From NCBI GenBank assembly GCA_027858145.1, contig JAQIDF010000298.1, positions 1 to 15,235 on the forward strand: 15,235 nt of DNA, in the 5' to 3' direction. Under the pieces are notes generated by a model. The model was not told the DNA's origin. It made no database searches and worked only from the letters and a program-made list of their open reading frames with translations. This stretch comes from Prolixibacteraceae bacterium (GTDB lineage Bacteria; Bacteroidota; Bacteroidia; Bacteroidales; Prolixibacteraceae). The position numbers and the translations under genes are program-made. Positions 1 through 7,294 of the stretch are shown in pieces (the first letter of the stretch is position 1; each line of letters begins with the position of its first letter).

Positions 1-115
1 CTGAAAACAGTCACTTACGAAAGTAAACTCCTTGATTTTCAGAAAGGCCAAGCCTTGAAATTGAACTTTTCGATTCAAGCACTTGAAAAAAAGGTAGTTT
101 TCTTGCTGACACTAT
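1..115. other. Region downstream of the Cdc48-like gene, no supported gene
   Basis: No gene can be supported here. On the minus strand one frame stays open to the window edge, but it has no ATG and no ribosome binding site. The stretch holds two short inverted repeats: TTCAAG-CA-CTTGAA at 74-87 and AAGGC-CAA-GCCTT at 44-56. Neither is followed on the minus strand by a convincing T-run, so I do not call a terminator. The gvp operon could continue past position 1. Confidence 0.5.
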
Positions 116-2278
116 TTAATATTTCTTTAATGCATTCTGTTTTAACACCAATTGGGTGGCTTCTTCAAAATTATTTTCAAGTATGCTGATATCACCTAAA
201 ATCACATCCGGCTTATCACGGTTTTTGTCAATCAATTCGCGAATAGCCAGCATGGCCGCTTTCCGGCATATAAATTCGATGTCGGAGCCGGTCATGTTTT
301 CTGTTTTCAAGGCCAGTTTATTCAGGCTTATTTTTTTTGCAAGTGGTTTGTTCCGGGTATGAATGCTGAATATTTTTTCGCGGGTTTTCACATCAGGTAA
401 AGGCAATTCGAAGATCAGATCGAAGCGGCCACTACGCAGTAAGGCAGGATCGATTAAATCTATCCGGTTGGTAGCAGCCAATACAATTACACCTTTCAGG
501 TCTTCAATACCATCCATTTCTGTAAGGAATTGGCCGATAATCCGATCAAGTACTCCGGAACTCGAACCATCTTCACTGCGCCGGGGAGTAAGGCTGTCAA
601 TTTCGTCGAGAAACAAGATACAAGGCGATGCTTGTTTGGCCATCCGAAAAAGTTCGCGGACTCCCTTTTCGGATTCACCTATGTACTTGCTCAGAATCTG
701 CGGGCCTTTTACTGAAATAAAATTAACGCCGCTCTCGCTGGCAAGCGCTTTGGCCAGATACGTTTTGCCTGTTCCGGGTTTACCATGAAGAATAATTCCT
801 TTTGGCGGTTTGGTATCGGCTTTTTTAAACAGGTCGGCATATTTTAAGGGCCATTCTACCGTTTCTTTCAATGCTTCTTTAATTTCATCAAGACCGCCAA
901 CATCGTCCCATTTCACATCGGGTACTTCTACAAAAACTTCCCTTATGGCTGAAGGTTCAACCTCTTTCATGGCATCCATGAAATTATCCATGGTTACTTC
1001 AAGCGACATTAAAAGTTCGTATGGAATTTCGGCCATCTCGAAATCGATTTGCGGAAGTATTTTCCGGAGTGCAGTCATGGCGGCTTCACGAGCCAGTGCT
1101 TCCAAATCGGCTCCTACAAAACCATGGGTGATTTCTGCCAATTTTTCCATATCCACATCTATCGACATTGGAATGCCCCTGGTATGAATATATAGTATTT
1201 CAAGTCTTCCTTTTTTATCAGGAATGGAAATGGAAATTTCGCGGTCGAAACGTCCGGGTCTTCTCAATGCCGGATCAATGGCATTGGGGATGTTTGTGGC
1301 TCCGATCACAATCACTTTACCACGCGATTCCAAACCATCCATGAGCGACAACAATTGGGCTACTACACGTTTTTCAACCTGTTTTTCACCACCCATGTCT
1401 TCACGTTTTGGCGCAATTGCATCTATTTCGTCGATGAAAATGATAGCAGGTGCGTGTGCCTGAGCTTCTTCAAATATTTTCCGAATACGGCCTTCGCTTT
1501 CGCCGTAAAATTTCCCCATAATTTCGGGGCCGGAAATGCTAATGAAATATGCATCGGTTTCGTGAGCCACCGCCCTAACGATGAGGGTTTTTCCAGTGCC
1601 GGGAGGACCGTACATAAATACACCCTTAGGTGGCTGAACACCAAGACGTTCAAAAATTTCAGGATATTTGAGGGGTAGTTCAATCATTTCCCTGATACGC
1701 TGAACCTGGTTACCCAATCCTCCGATATCTTCGTACGAAACTCTGCTTTTACTTTCCCCTTCCTGTTTGACCGATTCAAGTTGAAAAGTGGTATCAGGAT
1801 GAATCAGTACCACACCTTCGGGACTGGTACCGGTAACTGTATAATTTACCGAACGTGAACCAAACAGATTGGCTCTGACTTTATCGCCTTTTGAAACAGG
1901 CAGGCCATTGATGAGTGAGCCAATGTACCGGGCATCATCGGCTTTTGACAAAGCGACAGATTTATTATCGGGTTTCAATTTTATTTTTGAGGCCGAAAGG
2001 CATGCGATTTTGACAATCTTTACTTTTTCATCGATCCCAGCTTGTGCATTTTCACGGGTAATACCATCTATTTGTATAATATGTTTACCACGGTCTTCAA
2101 GATAACAAGGCATGATTTTAACGGGGGTTGCGCGTTTTCCTTCTATCACAATGACATCGCCACTTTCCAGGCTCATTGCCTTCATGTCTTTTGGATCGAT
2201 TCGGGCGATGGCTCTGCCCACATCTTTTACCAGAGCTTCTTTAACACGCAAAATATTTTCTTCAATAATTTTGGTCAT
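116..2278 (-). CDS. Cdc48/VAT-like double AAA+ ATPase of the gas vesicle operon
   Basis: A 720-aa protein with the layout of archaeal VAT/eukaryotic Cdc48: a substrate-binding N domain (about residues 1-180), then AAA domains D1 and D2. D1 has Walker A GPPGTGKT (224-231), Walker B IIFIDE (279-284), pore loop KFYGESE (256-262) and arginine fingers in RRPGRFDRE (339-347). D2 has Walker A GKPGTGKT (499-506), Walker B ILFLDE (554-559), pore loop KYIGESE (531-537) and LLRSGRFD (613-620). Such hexamers unfold or extract proteins by threading them through a central pore. Oddities are Lys for the usual Pro in D2 Walker A, and Ser for Pro before the D2 arginine finger; the catalytic Lys, Asp and Glu are intact in both domains. 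It starts 8 nt after the ArsA-like gene and is the last gvp-operon gene seen. The family is certain; a role in gas vesicle assembly or turnover is inferred from position. Confidence 0.93.
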   Translation of the reverse strand: MTKIIEENILRVKEALVKDVGRAIARIDPKDMKAMSLESGDVIVIEGKRATPVKIMPCYLEDRGKHIIQIDGITRENAQAGIDEKVKIVKIACLSASKIKLKPDNKSVALSKADDARYIGSLINGLPVSKGDKVRANLFGSRSVNYTVTGTSPEGVVLIHPDTTFQLESVKQEGESKSRVSYEDIGGLGNQVQRIREMIELPLKYPEIFERLGVQPPKGVFMYGPPGTGKTLIVRAVAHETDAYFISISGPEIMGKFYGESEGRIRKIFEEAQAHAPAIIFIDEIDAIAPKREDMGGEKQVEKRVVAQLLSLMDGLESRGKVIVIGATNIPNAIDPALRRPGRFDREISISIPDKKGRLEILYIHTRGIPMSIDVDMEKLAEITHGFVGADLEALAREAAMTALRKILPQIDFEMAEIPYELLMSLEVTMDNFMDAMKEVEPSAIREVFVEVPDVKWDDVGGLDEIKEALKETVEWPLKYADLFKKADTKPPKGIILHGKPGTGKTYLAKALASESGVNFISVKGPQILSKYIGESEKGVRELFRMAKQASPCILFLDEIDSLTPRRSEDGSSSGVLDRIIGQFLTEMDGIEDLKGVIVLAATNRIDLIDPALLRSGRFDLIFELPLPDVKTREKIFSIHTRNKPLAKKISLNKLALKTENMTGSDIEFICRKAAMLAIRELIDKNRDKPDVILGDISILENNFEEATQLVLKQNALKKY

Positions 2279-2286
2279 GACTTTGT

Positions 2287-3228
2287 CTAATTAATTTCAA
2301 AAAGAAACTTTCTTACCTCATTCAATGATTCCAAACCTTTAATCTCTTGAGCAAATGTGGGCACTTCAACTTTATTAAAGAGGCTGAATGTTTCGTCAAT
2401 TTGCTGGATGTATTTCAATTGACCTATTTTTTTTTGCTGGCAAAAAACACCATCCTCCGAAACCATTACATGGTTTACAATTATTTGATGTGCAATTATT
2501 TCCGATTTACCCAGATCGGCCAGCAAACGACTAGTTTCTAAAATGGCCATTGCTTCGGGAATACATACCGGTATAAATTCTGATTTAGTTGCATTTCGCA
2601 GCATATTTTCTATTCTTTTCACCGTTTTTTTCAAACTCAGCAAAAGACTATCGACCTCATCAATTTGGTATGATCCTGAAAAACTGGTAACTATATAGCG
2701 GTATTTCCATCTCAATTTAACGGCAACCTTAATCCAGTCATCCAACAATTTAGGCGATGAAATCAGACGAAGTGCATGACCAGTTGGAGCAGTATCGACC
2801 ACGTATTTATCGTAGTTTCCTTCCTCAATAAAATCAATGATGGCTTTAAAACTCATCACCTCATCAATTCCAGGTATCGACAAAGTCAACATATCGTCAA
2901 TGTCCTGATTGTCGAGATTTGATGAAGTTTCAAGAAGTTTCTTTAATTCGCTGTGATGATCTGTTTTGAATTTTGAAAGCGCTACTTCAGCATCCACTTC
3001 AATAGCAGCTAAATTTTTATGACCGGTAACTTCCTGCACTGCAGATCCAATTTGTTGTTCCAAGCTATCCGACAGCGAATGTGCCGGATCGGTGGAAATA
3101 AGCAGTGTTTTGAAATTTCTGGAAAGTTCAAGAGCTGTGGCGATGGCACAACTGGTTTTTCCAACACCACCTTTGCCTCCGAAAATGATGAGTTTAAGGT
3201 CGCTGTTTTCTAAGCCTGATAGTGCCAT
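2287..3228 (-). CDS. ArsA/Get3-like P-loop ATPase
   Basis: A 313-aa protein of the ArsA/GET3 family (SIMIBI class NTPases). Visible motifs: deviant Walker A GGKGGVGKTS (17-26) with signature Lys19 and Lys24, switch I STDPAHSLSDS (45-55), switch II VVDTAPTGHALR (143-154), and a C-terminal Q..YI..I segment near residue 270. It has one ATPase domain, unlike duplicated bacterial ArsA, and no arsenic genes lie nearby. Only one Cys (262) sits where Get3 has its zinc-binding CxxC, so dimerisation through that zinc is unlikely. Get3 relatives shield hydrophobic helices, which would suit the very hydrophobic GvpA, but this is inference. The start ATG lies 5 nt after the Hsp20-like stop, with only an A-rich leader. 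Cytosolic; no signal peptide. Confidence 0.92.
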   Translation of the reverse strand: MALSGLENSDLKLIIFGGKGGVGKTSCAIATALELSRNFKTLLISTDPAHSLSDSLEQQIGSAVQEVTGHKNLAAIEVDAEVALSKFKTDHHSELKKLLETSSNLDNQDIDDMLTLSIPGIDEVMSFKAIIDFIEEGNYDKYVVDTAPTGHALRLISSPKLLDDWIKVAVKLRWKYRYIVTSFSGSYQIDEVDSLLLSLKKTVKRIENMLRNATKSEFIPVCIPEAMAILETSRLLADLGKSEIIAHQIIVNHVMVSEDGVFCQQKKIGQLKYIQQIDETFSLFNKVEVPTFAQEIKGLESLNEVRKFLFEIN

Positions 3229-3233
3229 GCTAT

Positions 3234-3752
3234 TTATTTTTTTATTCTGATTTCAAGGATCCCATTCGTGAATTTTTGTTTCAGATTTGCCATTTTTCCT
3301 TTTACCGGAAGTAATAATTCTTTCCTGTAATTGCGGTGTTTGCTGTCAGCCAAAATTTCAAGAATATCTTCCTTAAGGTCTATTTTTATATCATTTTCTT
3401 CAATACCAGGCATCTCTGCAATAACTACAATCTCGTCCTTTTCATCAAAGATATCGGTGATTGGCTCGCGTTCTTCATCAACTTTAGGTCCTTCGGGTGT
3501 TTTTTTGATATTTCCGAATGTCTCTACTTTTGGCGATCCTCCGCCTGCTGTATTGATGGTGAATCCATAAACACCTTTCATGCCTTTTCGAAGGTGATCC
3601 AGATTGATTTCGCCTTCCTCGGTCATTTTCCCGTTTTCTTCGAGTTTGCCAGCAAGGTCAACTAATTTTTCAATGCCTTTGAACATGCCACCAAGTCCGA
3701 AAATATTAAAATCAGCTTCGTCTTTTTTTTCTTTGTTATCATCTTTTTTCAT
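3234..3752 (-). CDS. Hsp20/alpha-crystallin protein, GvpH-like
   Basis: A 172-aa small heat-shock protein. The alpha-crystallin domain covers about residues 96-172 and ends with the family's G-x-L pattern in FTNGILEIRIKK (161-172). The N-terminal ~95 residues are charged, with a Gly-rich stretch (19-27) and an amphipathic part. A longer frame extends to 3821, but I chose the ATG at 3752 because CGGAG lies 6 nt upstream of it, because the longer version would overlap gvpJ by 35 nt, and because the extra residues look unlike the family. Hsp20-type GvpH occurs in haloarchaeal gas vesicle clusters, where it acts in assembly and regulation; the same role here is inferred from position between gvpJ and the ArsA-like gene. 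The absence of a C-terminal IxI extension beyond the domain suggests it may not form large oligomers. Confidence 0.88.
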   Translation of the reverse strand: MKKDDNKEKKDEADFNIFGLGGMFKGIEKLVDLAGKLEENGKMTEEGEINLDHLRKGMKGVYGFTINTAGGGSPKVETFGNIKKTPEGPKVDEEREPITDIFDEKDEIVVIAEMPGIEENDIKIDLKEDILEILADSKHRNYRKELLLPVKGKMANLKQKFTNGILEIRIKK

Positions 3753-3786
3753 AATGCACTCCGTTTTTTTTGAGTTAATAATTAAG

Positions 3787-4086
3787 TTATACCGTTTTGT
3801 TGCCGGCTTCCAGTTTTTCAAGACGTGCCATCAGGTCATCCTGATGTTGCATCAATTCTTTTTCCCTGGCCTTGGTCGAAAGATAGGTATCTTCCTGCCA
3901 CCAGTTAATTCCCATTTCCTGGGCCTTATCAACCGAAGCCACCAATAGCCTGATCTTTATGGTTATTAAATCGATATCAGCAATTTGTATCTTGATATCG
4001 CCTGCAATAACTATCCCCTTGTCGAGTACTCTTTCCAGAATATCAGCAAGGCCTGTTGCATTAATTGAATGAGAAGGTTCTGACAT
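3787..4086 (-). CDS. gvpJ: GvpA/GvpJ-family gas vesicle protein (GvpJ-like)
   Basis: A 99-aa member of the GvpA/J/M family. Residues ~10-65 align by eye with GvpA: LADILERVLDKGIVIAG replaces the GvpA helix-turn segment, and the second helix reads IDLITIKIRLLVASVDKAQE. The GINWW motif (59-63) just after the core is typical of GvpJ and not of GvpA. The tail (about 66-99) is charged and probably helical, also as in GvpJ. GvpJ is a minor wall protein thought to nucleate vesicles or form the conical tips. It lies 12 nt after the 99-aa helical gene and 34 nt before the Hsp20-like gene. No Shine-Dalgarno is visible. GvpM is a possible alternative name; the family is secure. Confidence 0.88.
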   Translation of the reverse strand: MSEPSHSINATGLADILERVLDKGIVIAGDIKIQIADIDLITIKIRLLVASVDKAQEMGINWWQEDTYLSTKAREKELMQHQDDLMARLEKLEAGNKTV

Positions 4087-4098
4087 AATAAAGTGTTT

Positions 4099-4398
4099 TT
4101 AATATTCCATTGACATGGTTTTCCAATCCGATTTTTCCTGAACAGATTCCTCTCCTCCAAAATTTTGCATGTCTACTGCTTTTTTATCATAGAACTTCTG
4201 GATTTCCTGTAACCTGTCGCGAATGATGTCAAGCCTTAGTAGCATCCTGATTTCTTCACCTTTTAACCGGTTTCTTTCTTTTTCGAAGATGTACAATTTG
4301 ATGAATTCAGAATCTTCCTTATTTGGAATACCTGATTTGACAACACCTTGCATCGATTTGATGTTTTGAAGTCCTTTTATTTCGCTTGATATTGGCAT
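4099..4398 (-). CDS. Small helical protein of the gvp operon, unknown function
   Basis: A 99-aa protein I do not recognise. After a short polar N-terminus (~1-28) it has one long charged, probably helical or coiled-coil segment (about 29-78) rich in Glu, Lys, Arg and Leu, then an acidic polar tail. There are no Cys, no signal peptide and no membrane helix. The gene sits between gvpN and gvpJ with gaps of 31 and 12 nt, in the same direction, so co-transcription is almost certain. It does not look like GvpG, GvpK, GvpF/L or GvpO. Its size and helical nature would fit an accessory assembly factor, but that rests only on location. Confidence 0.82.
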   Translation of the reverse strand: MPISSEIKGLQNIKSMQGVVKSGIPNKEDSEFIKLYIFEKERNRLKGEEIRMLLRLDIIRDRLQEIQKFYDKKAVDMQNFGGEESVQEKSDWKTMSMEY

Positions 4399-4429
4399 AA
4401 TGTACTAATTTTAAGGTTTAATAAAAATA

Positions 4430-5356
4430 TCAACAATGTAAGTCAATCAGGTCATTCACAATTAACCTCACTCTTTCCTGATTGGTTTTTGAACCAATCC
4501 GGCTGGTTTCTGAAGTTAAGATATCCTGACAAATTAATCGAAACATCTGGTTTGTTTTTGATGGCTTTGAATTTAAAGTGGCCAGTGTTTTTGCAATCAT
4601 GATGGAACCACGAACGGTTGGATCAAATTCAGTTTTCCCCGATTCGCGCAAACCCCTGACGACCTTCACGATTTTTTCAGTATCTGCCAGGGAGAGATCC
4701 GATTTTGCCGTGGTAATTTTCAGTTCTGTATCAAAATCAAAATGATCGAGATCCATTGTAACCATTCGGTCGCGCAAGGCATCCTGTGTGCGGTTAACTC
4801 CAGCATATTCTTCCGGATTTGAAGTAAATATGGCACGAAATTCAGGATGCACTTTCATGTAATAATCATCTTCTTTTCCGGCAGAAGTACTCATCATTTT
4901 TTCCTGAAGGATGGGCAGAAGAATATTATTTGCTTCGGCACGTGAACGTGTAAATTCGTCATAGATCAATGTAAAACCGTTTTTCACAGCAATTGTTAAA
5001 CGATTGTTCACCCACTTTTTTTCCATGTTCTCTTCCTGCTTGTGAACAGTATGGATAAACCGGTCGTCCAGTTTTTTGAACCGATACCCTGATTCACTTC
5101 CAACCAAATCGGAGGTTTTGTACTCCGAGTCACCATGAATGATGACAACCGGCCTTCCTATTTTACTTGCCAGATGCATTGCTACCGTAGTTTTTCCGGT
5201 TCCCGACGGTCCTCTGAAATGCACAGGAAAACCTGCTTTGATATAATTAAGACCGCGGGTAGTAATGTCTTTAATGTACTCGGTCTCTACAAAATTCTCC
5301 ATTTGTTTTGGTTCAAGTACTGTATTCGTTTCGTTGTTTCCACTATTCCGTTGCAT
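4430..5356 (-). CDS. gvpN: GvpN, MoxR-type AAA+ ATPase of gas vesicle formation
   Basis: A 308-aa AAA+ ATPase matching GvpN. The N-terminal FVETEYIKDITTRGLNYI (22-39) and AGFPVHFRGPSGTGKTT (41-57) are characteristic. Walker A is GPSGTGKT (49-56), Walker B LIYDE (130-134), sensor 1 around TSNPEEYAG (178-186), and arginine fingers probably R195/R197 in DALRDRM. GvpN is a MoxR-like ATPase thought to promote vesicle enlargement, perhaps by inserting or arranging GvpA. The start is typical for the family; an internal Met20 would also keep the whole conserved part. The 59-aa gene ends 22 nt upstream. GvpO, a frequent GvpN partner, is not recognisable in the window. Function is supported by sequence and by neighbouring gvpA and gvpJ. 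Confidence 0.95.
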   Translation of the reverse strand: MQRNSGNNETNTVLEPKQMENFVETEYIKDITTRGLNYIKAGFPVHFRGPSGTGKTTVAMHLASKIGRPVVIIHGDSEYKTSDLVGSESGYRFKKLDDRFIHTVHKQEENMEKKWVNNRLTIAVKNGFTLIYDEFTRSRAEANNILLPILQEKMMSTSAGKEDDYYMKVHPEFRAIFTSNPEEYAGVNRTQDALRDRMVTMDLDHFDFDTELKITTAKSDLSLADTEKIVKVVRGLRESGKTEFDPTVRGSIMIAKTLATLNSKPSKTNQMFRLICQDILTSETSRIGSKTNQERVRLIVNDLIDLHC

Positions 5357-5378
5357 ATTGATTCTTTATGGGGTTTAA

Positions 5379-5558
5379 TTAAAAATCCGATTTATGTAAT
5401 TGTTCCATTGTATTTTTCCAGATCAGCCTTGCCTCTTCAATGTCCTTTATCATCTGTTCTTTCCGAGCCAGAAAAGCTTTTTTTCGATTAAGGTGAGTTG
5501 CAATGGCCTCTTGTCTTTTTGTTAAGCTTCTTTGGATAGTATTTCCGATATTGTTCAT
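5379..5558 (-). CDS. 59-aa helical protein of the gvp operon
   Basis: A short gene found by translating the gap between the zinc-finger gene and gvpN. It runs from ATG at 5558 to TAA at 5379-5381. The product starts MNNIGNTIQR, ends MEQLHKSDF, is very basic (KRQ, NRKK, ARKE) and looks like one amphipathic helix; there are no Cys. Support for it being real: it fills an otherwise unusually large gap in a tight operon, begins 15 nt after the preceding stop, has the purine-rich AGAAAAG just before its ATG, and ends 22 nt before gvpN. I do not recognise the family. It may be a small accessory or adaptor for GvpN or the coiled-coil proteins. Confidence 0.68.
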   Translation of the reverse strand: MNNIGNTIQRSLTKRQEAIATHLNRKKAFLARKEQMIKDIEEARLIWKNTMEQLHKSDF

Positions 5559-5573
5559 CTTTTCTGGTTTATC

Positions 5574-5885
5574 TTAAATTAGTCCTTTACCTCCACAACG
5601 AGTACAAGGCAGTCCATCGGACAATTTTCCCGTCCCTTTGCACTGAATACATTTTTTATTATTCACGCTGTAATTCATACCCTTTCCTCCACATACGATA
5701 CAAGCTACTCTCGCTCCCAGCGGATTCTTTCCTGTTCCTGAACAAAAAACGCAGACGATCGCCGGCTCTGCAATTTCTACTTTTCCGGTTCCATCACATA
5801 CCAAGCAATCTGATACCAAAGAAAGTAAGGCAAAAGGATCTTTCCCGGTTCCGCTACAAAATGAGCATTTGATTATTTTTGACAT
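5574..5885 (-). CDS. DnaJ-type zinc-finger protein without a J domain
   Basis: A 103-aa protein built almost only of CxxCxGxG motifs, the zinc-binding unit of the DnaJ cysteine-rich domain. Six are present, at Cys pairs 7/10, 27/30, 45/48, 62/65, 79/82 and 94/97. DnaJ has four motifs binding two zincs, so six would allow three. There is no J domain (no HPD), no C-terminal substrate domain and no signal peptide. In DnaJ this region helps bind non-native clients and DnaK; stand-alone versions are assigned to chaperone or redox roles. Placed between a coiled-coil gene and the 59-aa gene in the gvp operon, it may act on shell proteins, which is inference. The gap upstream of its start is 96 bp, so a separate start of transcription is possible, though I see no clear promoter there. 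Confidence 0.88.
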   Translation of the reverse strand: MSKIIKCSFCSGTGKDPFALLSLVSDCLVCDGTGKVEIAEPAIVCVFCSGTGKNPLGARVACIVCGGKGMNYSVNNKKCIQCKGTGKLSDGLPCTRCGGKGLI

Positions 5886-5981
5886 GGTATAAGTATAAAT
5901 GGTATTTTATTAACTGCCAAGTCGAAATGACCACAATCACAGAAAGATCAGACCATCTCGAATTAGTAATTTTTTTGATAA

Positions 5982-7265
5982 TTATTTCAGTGGGAAATAC
6001 ACATTGTCAATTTTTTGAATTTTACCTTCTTCGAGTAAAGTTTTAGCAACGAAACCAAGTTTCATGCGCGTTTCTCCAAGAGGTTTTTCCATTTCCGAAA
6101 CTTTTAATCCATTGGGATGTTTGTTGATATAATCCAACATCTTTTCGTTCAATGTCATTGGAACTACGGGTTTCGGTACTTCCTTTATTTTCGCTTCTTC
6201 CGGGACTTCCTTCACTTCTTTAACCGGAACTTCAGCAACCGGTTTAACCTCATCTTTAGTTACTGGTTGCTTTGTTTTTTCAGCTTTAACTACGGGTTCC
6301 TTCGTTTTTTCAGCTTTAATTACGGATTCCTTTGTTTCTTTAATCACACCTGTTTTTCTGAATTCAGCAATGGTAGCCTGCAATTTACTCCATTCAGCCT
6401 GGCCATCACTTCTTTCTTTTGAGTAATTACCAATTAATCCGGCACTGGCTTTTTGAATTCCTTTTACTTGTTTTTGAATTCCTTTAATCGATGAATGAAT
6501 GTCATTCATTAGTCCATTATAGTTATTCAGACGTGATGTTTCGCCATTATTCAAGTCTTTGCGCAAATTTTTAGCCATGGTTTGATTTTCCTTGCTTATT
6601 TCGGAAAGTCTTTTCTGAAATCCATTCAGCAAATCGTTGGTATATTTAACCAGTTCAGCGAGGTTATTTCTCCGTTCTGCCAAGTCATTTCCCAATACTG
6701 CTCTAAGTTCGGCCGACATTTCCTGATGCTCTTTGTCGAAGTCGGCAAGCATCTGGTTGGTATCATTCAAAATATTCGTTACATCATCATTGACATGTTG
6801 GATGTCAGCGTTAATGCTACTCATCAGGGCATCAAATTCCCGCATTCGATCACGTTCTTCCTGCATTCTTTCGGCCCTGCCCTGAGCGAAACTTGCGTTC
6901 TGATCTTTAGCCATTTGTCCTCTGTCGGTTGCAAATCCATTCATCATGTTGATGGTCGAAGTTTGAACTTCCATCACTTCTTTCTGAATATCCGTAATGG
7001 AATTGCGAATCCCTTTAATTAGAATTTTGTAGGAATTCAATCGTTCTTTTTCACTTTGTTGAAGATCTTTTTCACTTTGTTGAAGATTTTTTCTCAGAGA
7101 TTTAGCATTCGCAGTTAATACGGCTGCCATCTCCTGATGGTCTTTGCGGAAACCATCAAGAGCACCCTGTACGTCGTTTACAAGCTCTTCATTTTCTTTG
7201 ATTCGATTTTTGAACGAATTAAGTAACTCTTCACTTAAATCTTTCATTTCAGCTGCTAATCCCAT
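5982..7265 (-). CDS. Repetitive coiled-coil protein with C-terminal winged helix; candidate GvpC-like scaffold
   Basis: A 427-aa protein. Residues 1-306 are an extended helical region with irregular repeats. Segments of type hydrophobic-hydrophobic-x-x-F/Y recur at F39, F111, F176, F216 and Y281, and segments of type Y/F-x-x-L-[M/I] at Y79, F144 and Y249. From the last residue of each second motif to the next F/Y is exactly 28 residues in all three cases (83 to 111, 148 to 176, 253 to 281), and the basic period is 65. The first unit is 72 because a 7-residue heptad (LQQSEKD) is tandemly duplicated. Residues 307-369 are a Lys/Glu/Pro/Val-rich linker with a 10-residue repeat; 370-427 resemble a winged helix. 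The ATG has AGGAG 8 nt upstream. GvpC, a helical repeat protein reinforcing vesicle walls, is a plausible analogue, but I see no direct sequence match. Confidence 0.85.
   Translation of the reverse strand: MGLAAEMKDLSEELLNSFKNRIKENEELVNDVQGALDGFRKDHQEMAAVLTANAKSLRKNLQQSEKDLQQSEKERLNSYKILIKGIRNSITDIQKEVMEVQTSTINMMNGFATDRGQMAKDQNASFAQGRAERMQEERDRMREFDALMSSINADIQHVNDDVTNILNDTNQMLADFDKEHQEMSAELRAVLGNDLAERRNNLAELVKYTNDLLNGFQKRLSEISKENQTMAKNLRKDLNNGETSRLNNYNGLMNDIHSSIKGIQKQVKGIQKASAGLIGNYSKERSDGQAEWSKLQATIAEFRKTGVIKETKESVIKAEKTKEPVVKAEKTKQPVTKDEVKPVAEVPVKEVKEVPEEAKIKEVPKPVVPMTLNEKMLDYINKHPNGLKVSEMEKPLGETRMKLGFVAKTLLEEGKIQKIDNVYFPLK
6264..6323 (-). repeat. Two 30-bp imperfect tandem repeats in the linker coding region
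   Basis: Encodes residues 315-324 and 325-334 of the coiled-coil protein, VIKAEKTKEP and VVKAEKTKQP. A degenerate third copy (VTKDEVKP) follows. The repeat lengthens the charged linker between the helical part and the winged helix. Confidence 0.85.
7046..7087. repeat. Perfect 21-bp tandem duplication inside the coiled-coil gene
   Basis: The 21-bp unit at 7046-7066 is repeated exactly at 7067-7087. It adds exactly one heptad (seven residues, about 60-73 of the protein), so the coiled-coil register is kept. The identity at DNA level suggests a recent event and a site prone to slippage in multiples of 21 bp. Confidence 0.9.
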
Positions 7266-7294
7266 TTTTTTATCTCCTATTATTTTATTAATTA

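Noticed and set aside
363..788. 141-codon plus-strand frame inside the Cdc48-like gene
   Set aside because: It is antisense to clear AAA D2 motifs, and its Ser/Arg-rich composition is typical of a shadow frame. The same holds for the other plus-strand frames under the minus-strand genes.
2287..3228. Arsenic resistance function for the ArsA-like gene
   Set aside because: It has one ATPase domain, no ArsB, ArsR or ArsC neighbours, and lies inside a gas vesicle operon.
3753..3821. 23-residue N-terminal extension of the Hsp20-like protein
   Set aside because: It would overlap gvpJ by 35 nt and has no ribosome binding site, while the ATG at 3752 has CGGAG at good distance.
4099..4398. Assignment of the 99-aa protein as GvpG, GvpK or GvpO
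   Set aside because: None of the motifs I associate with these families is visible; I left it as unknown.
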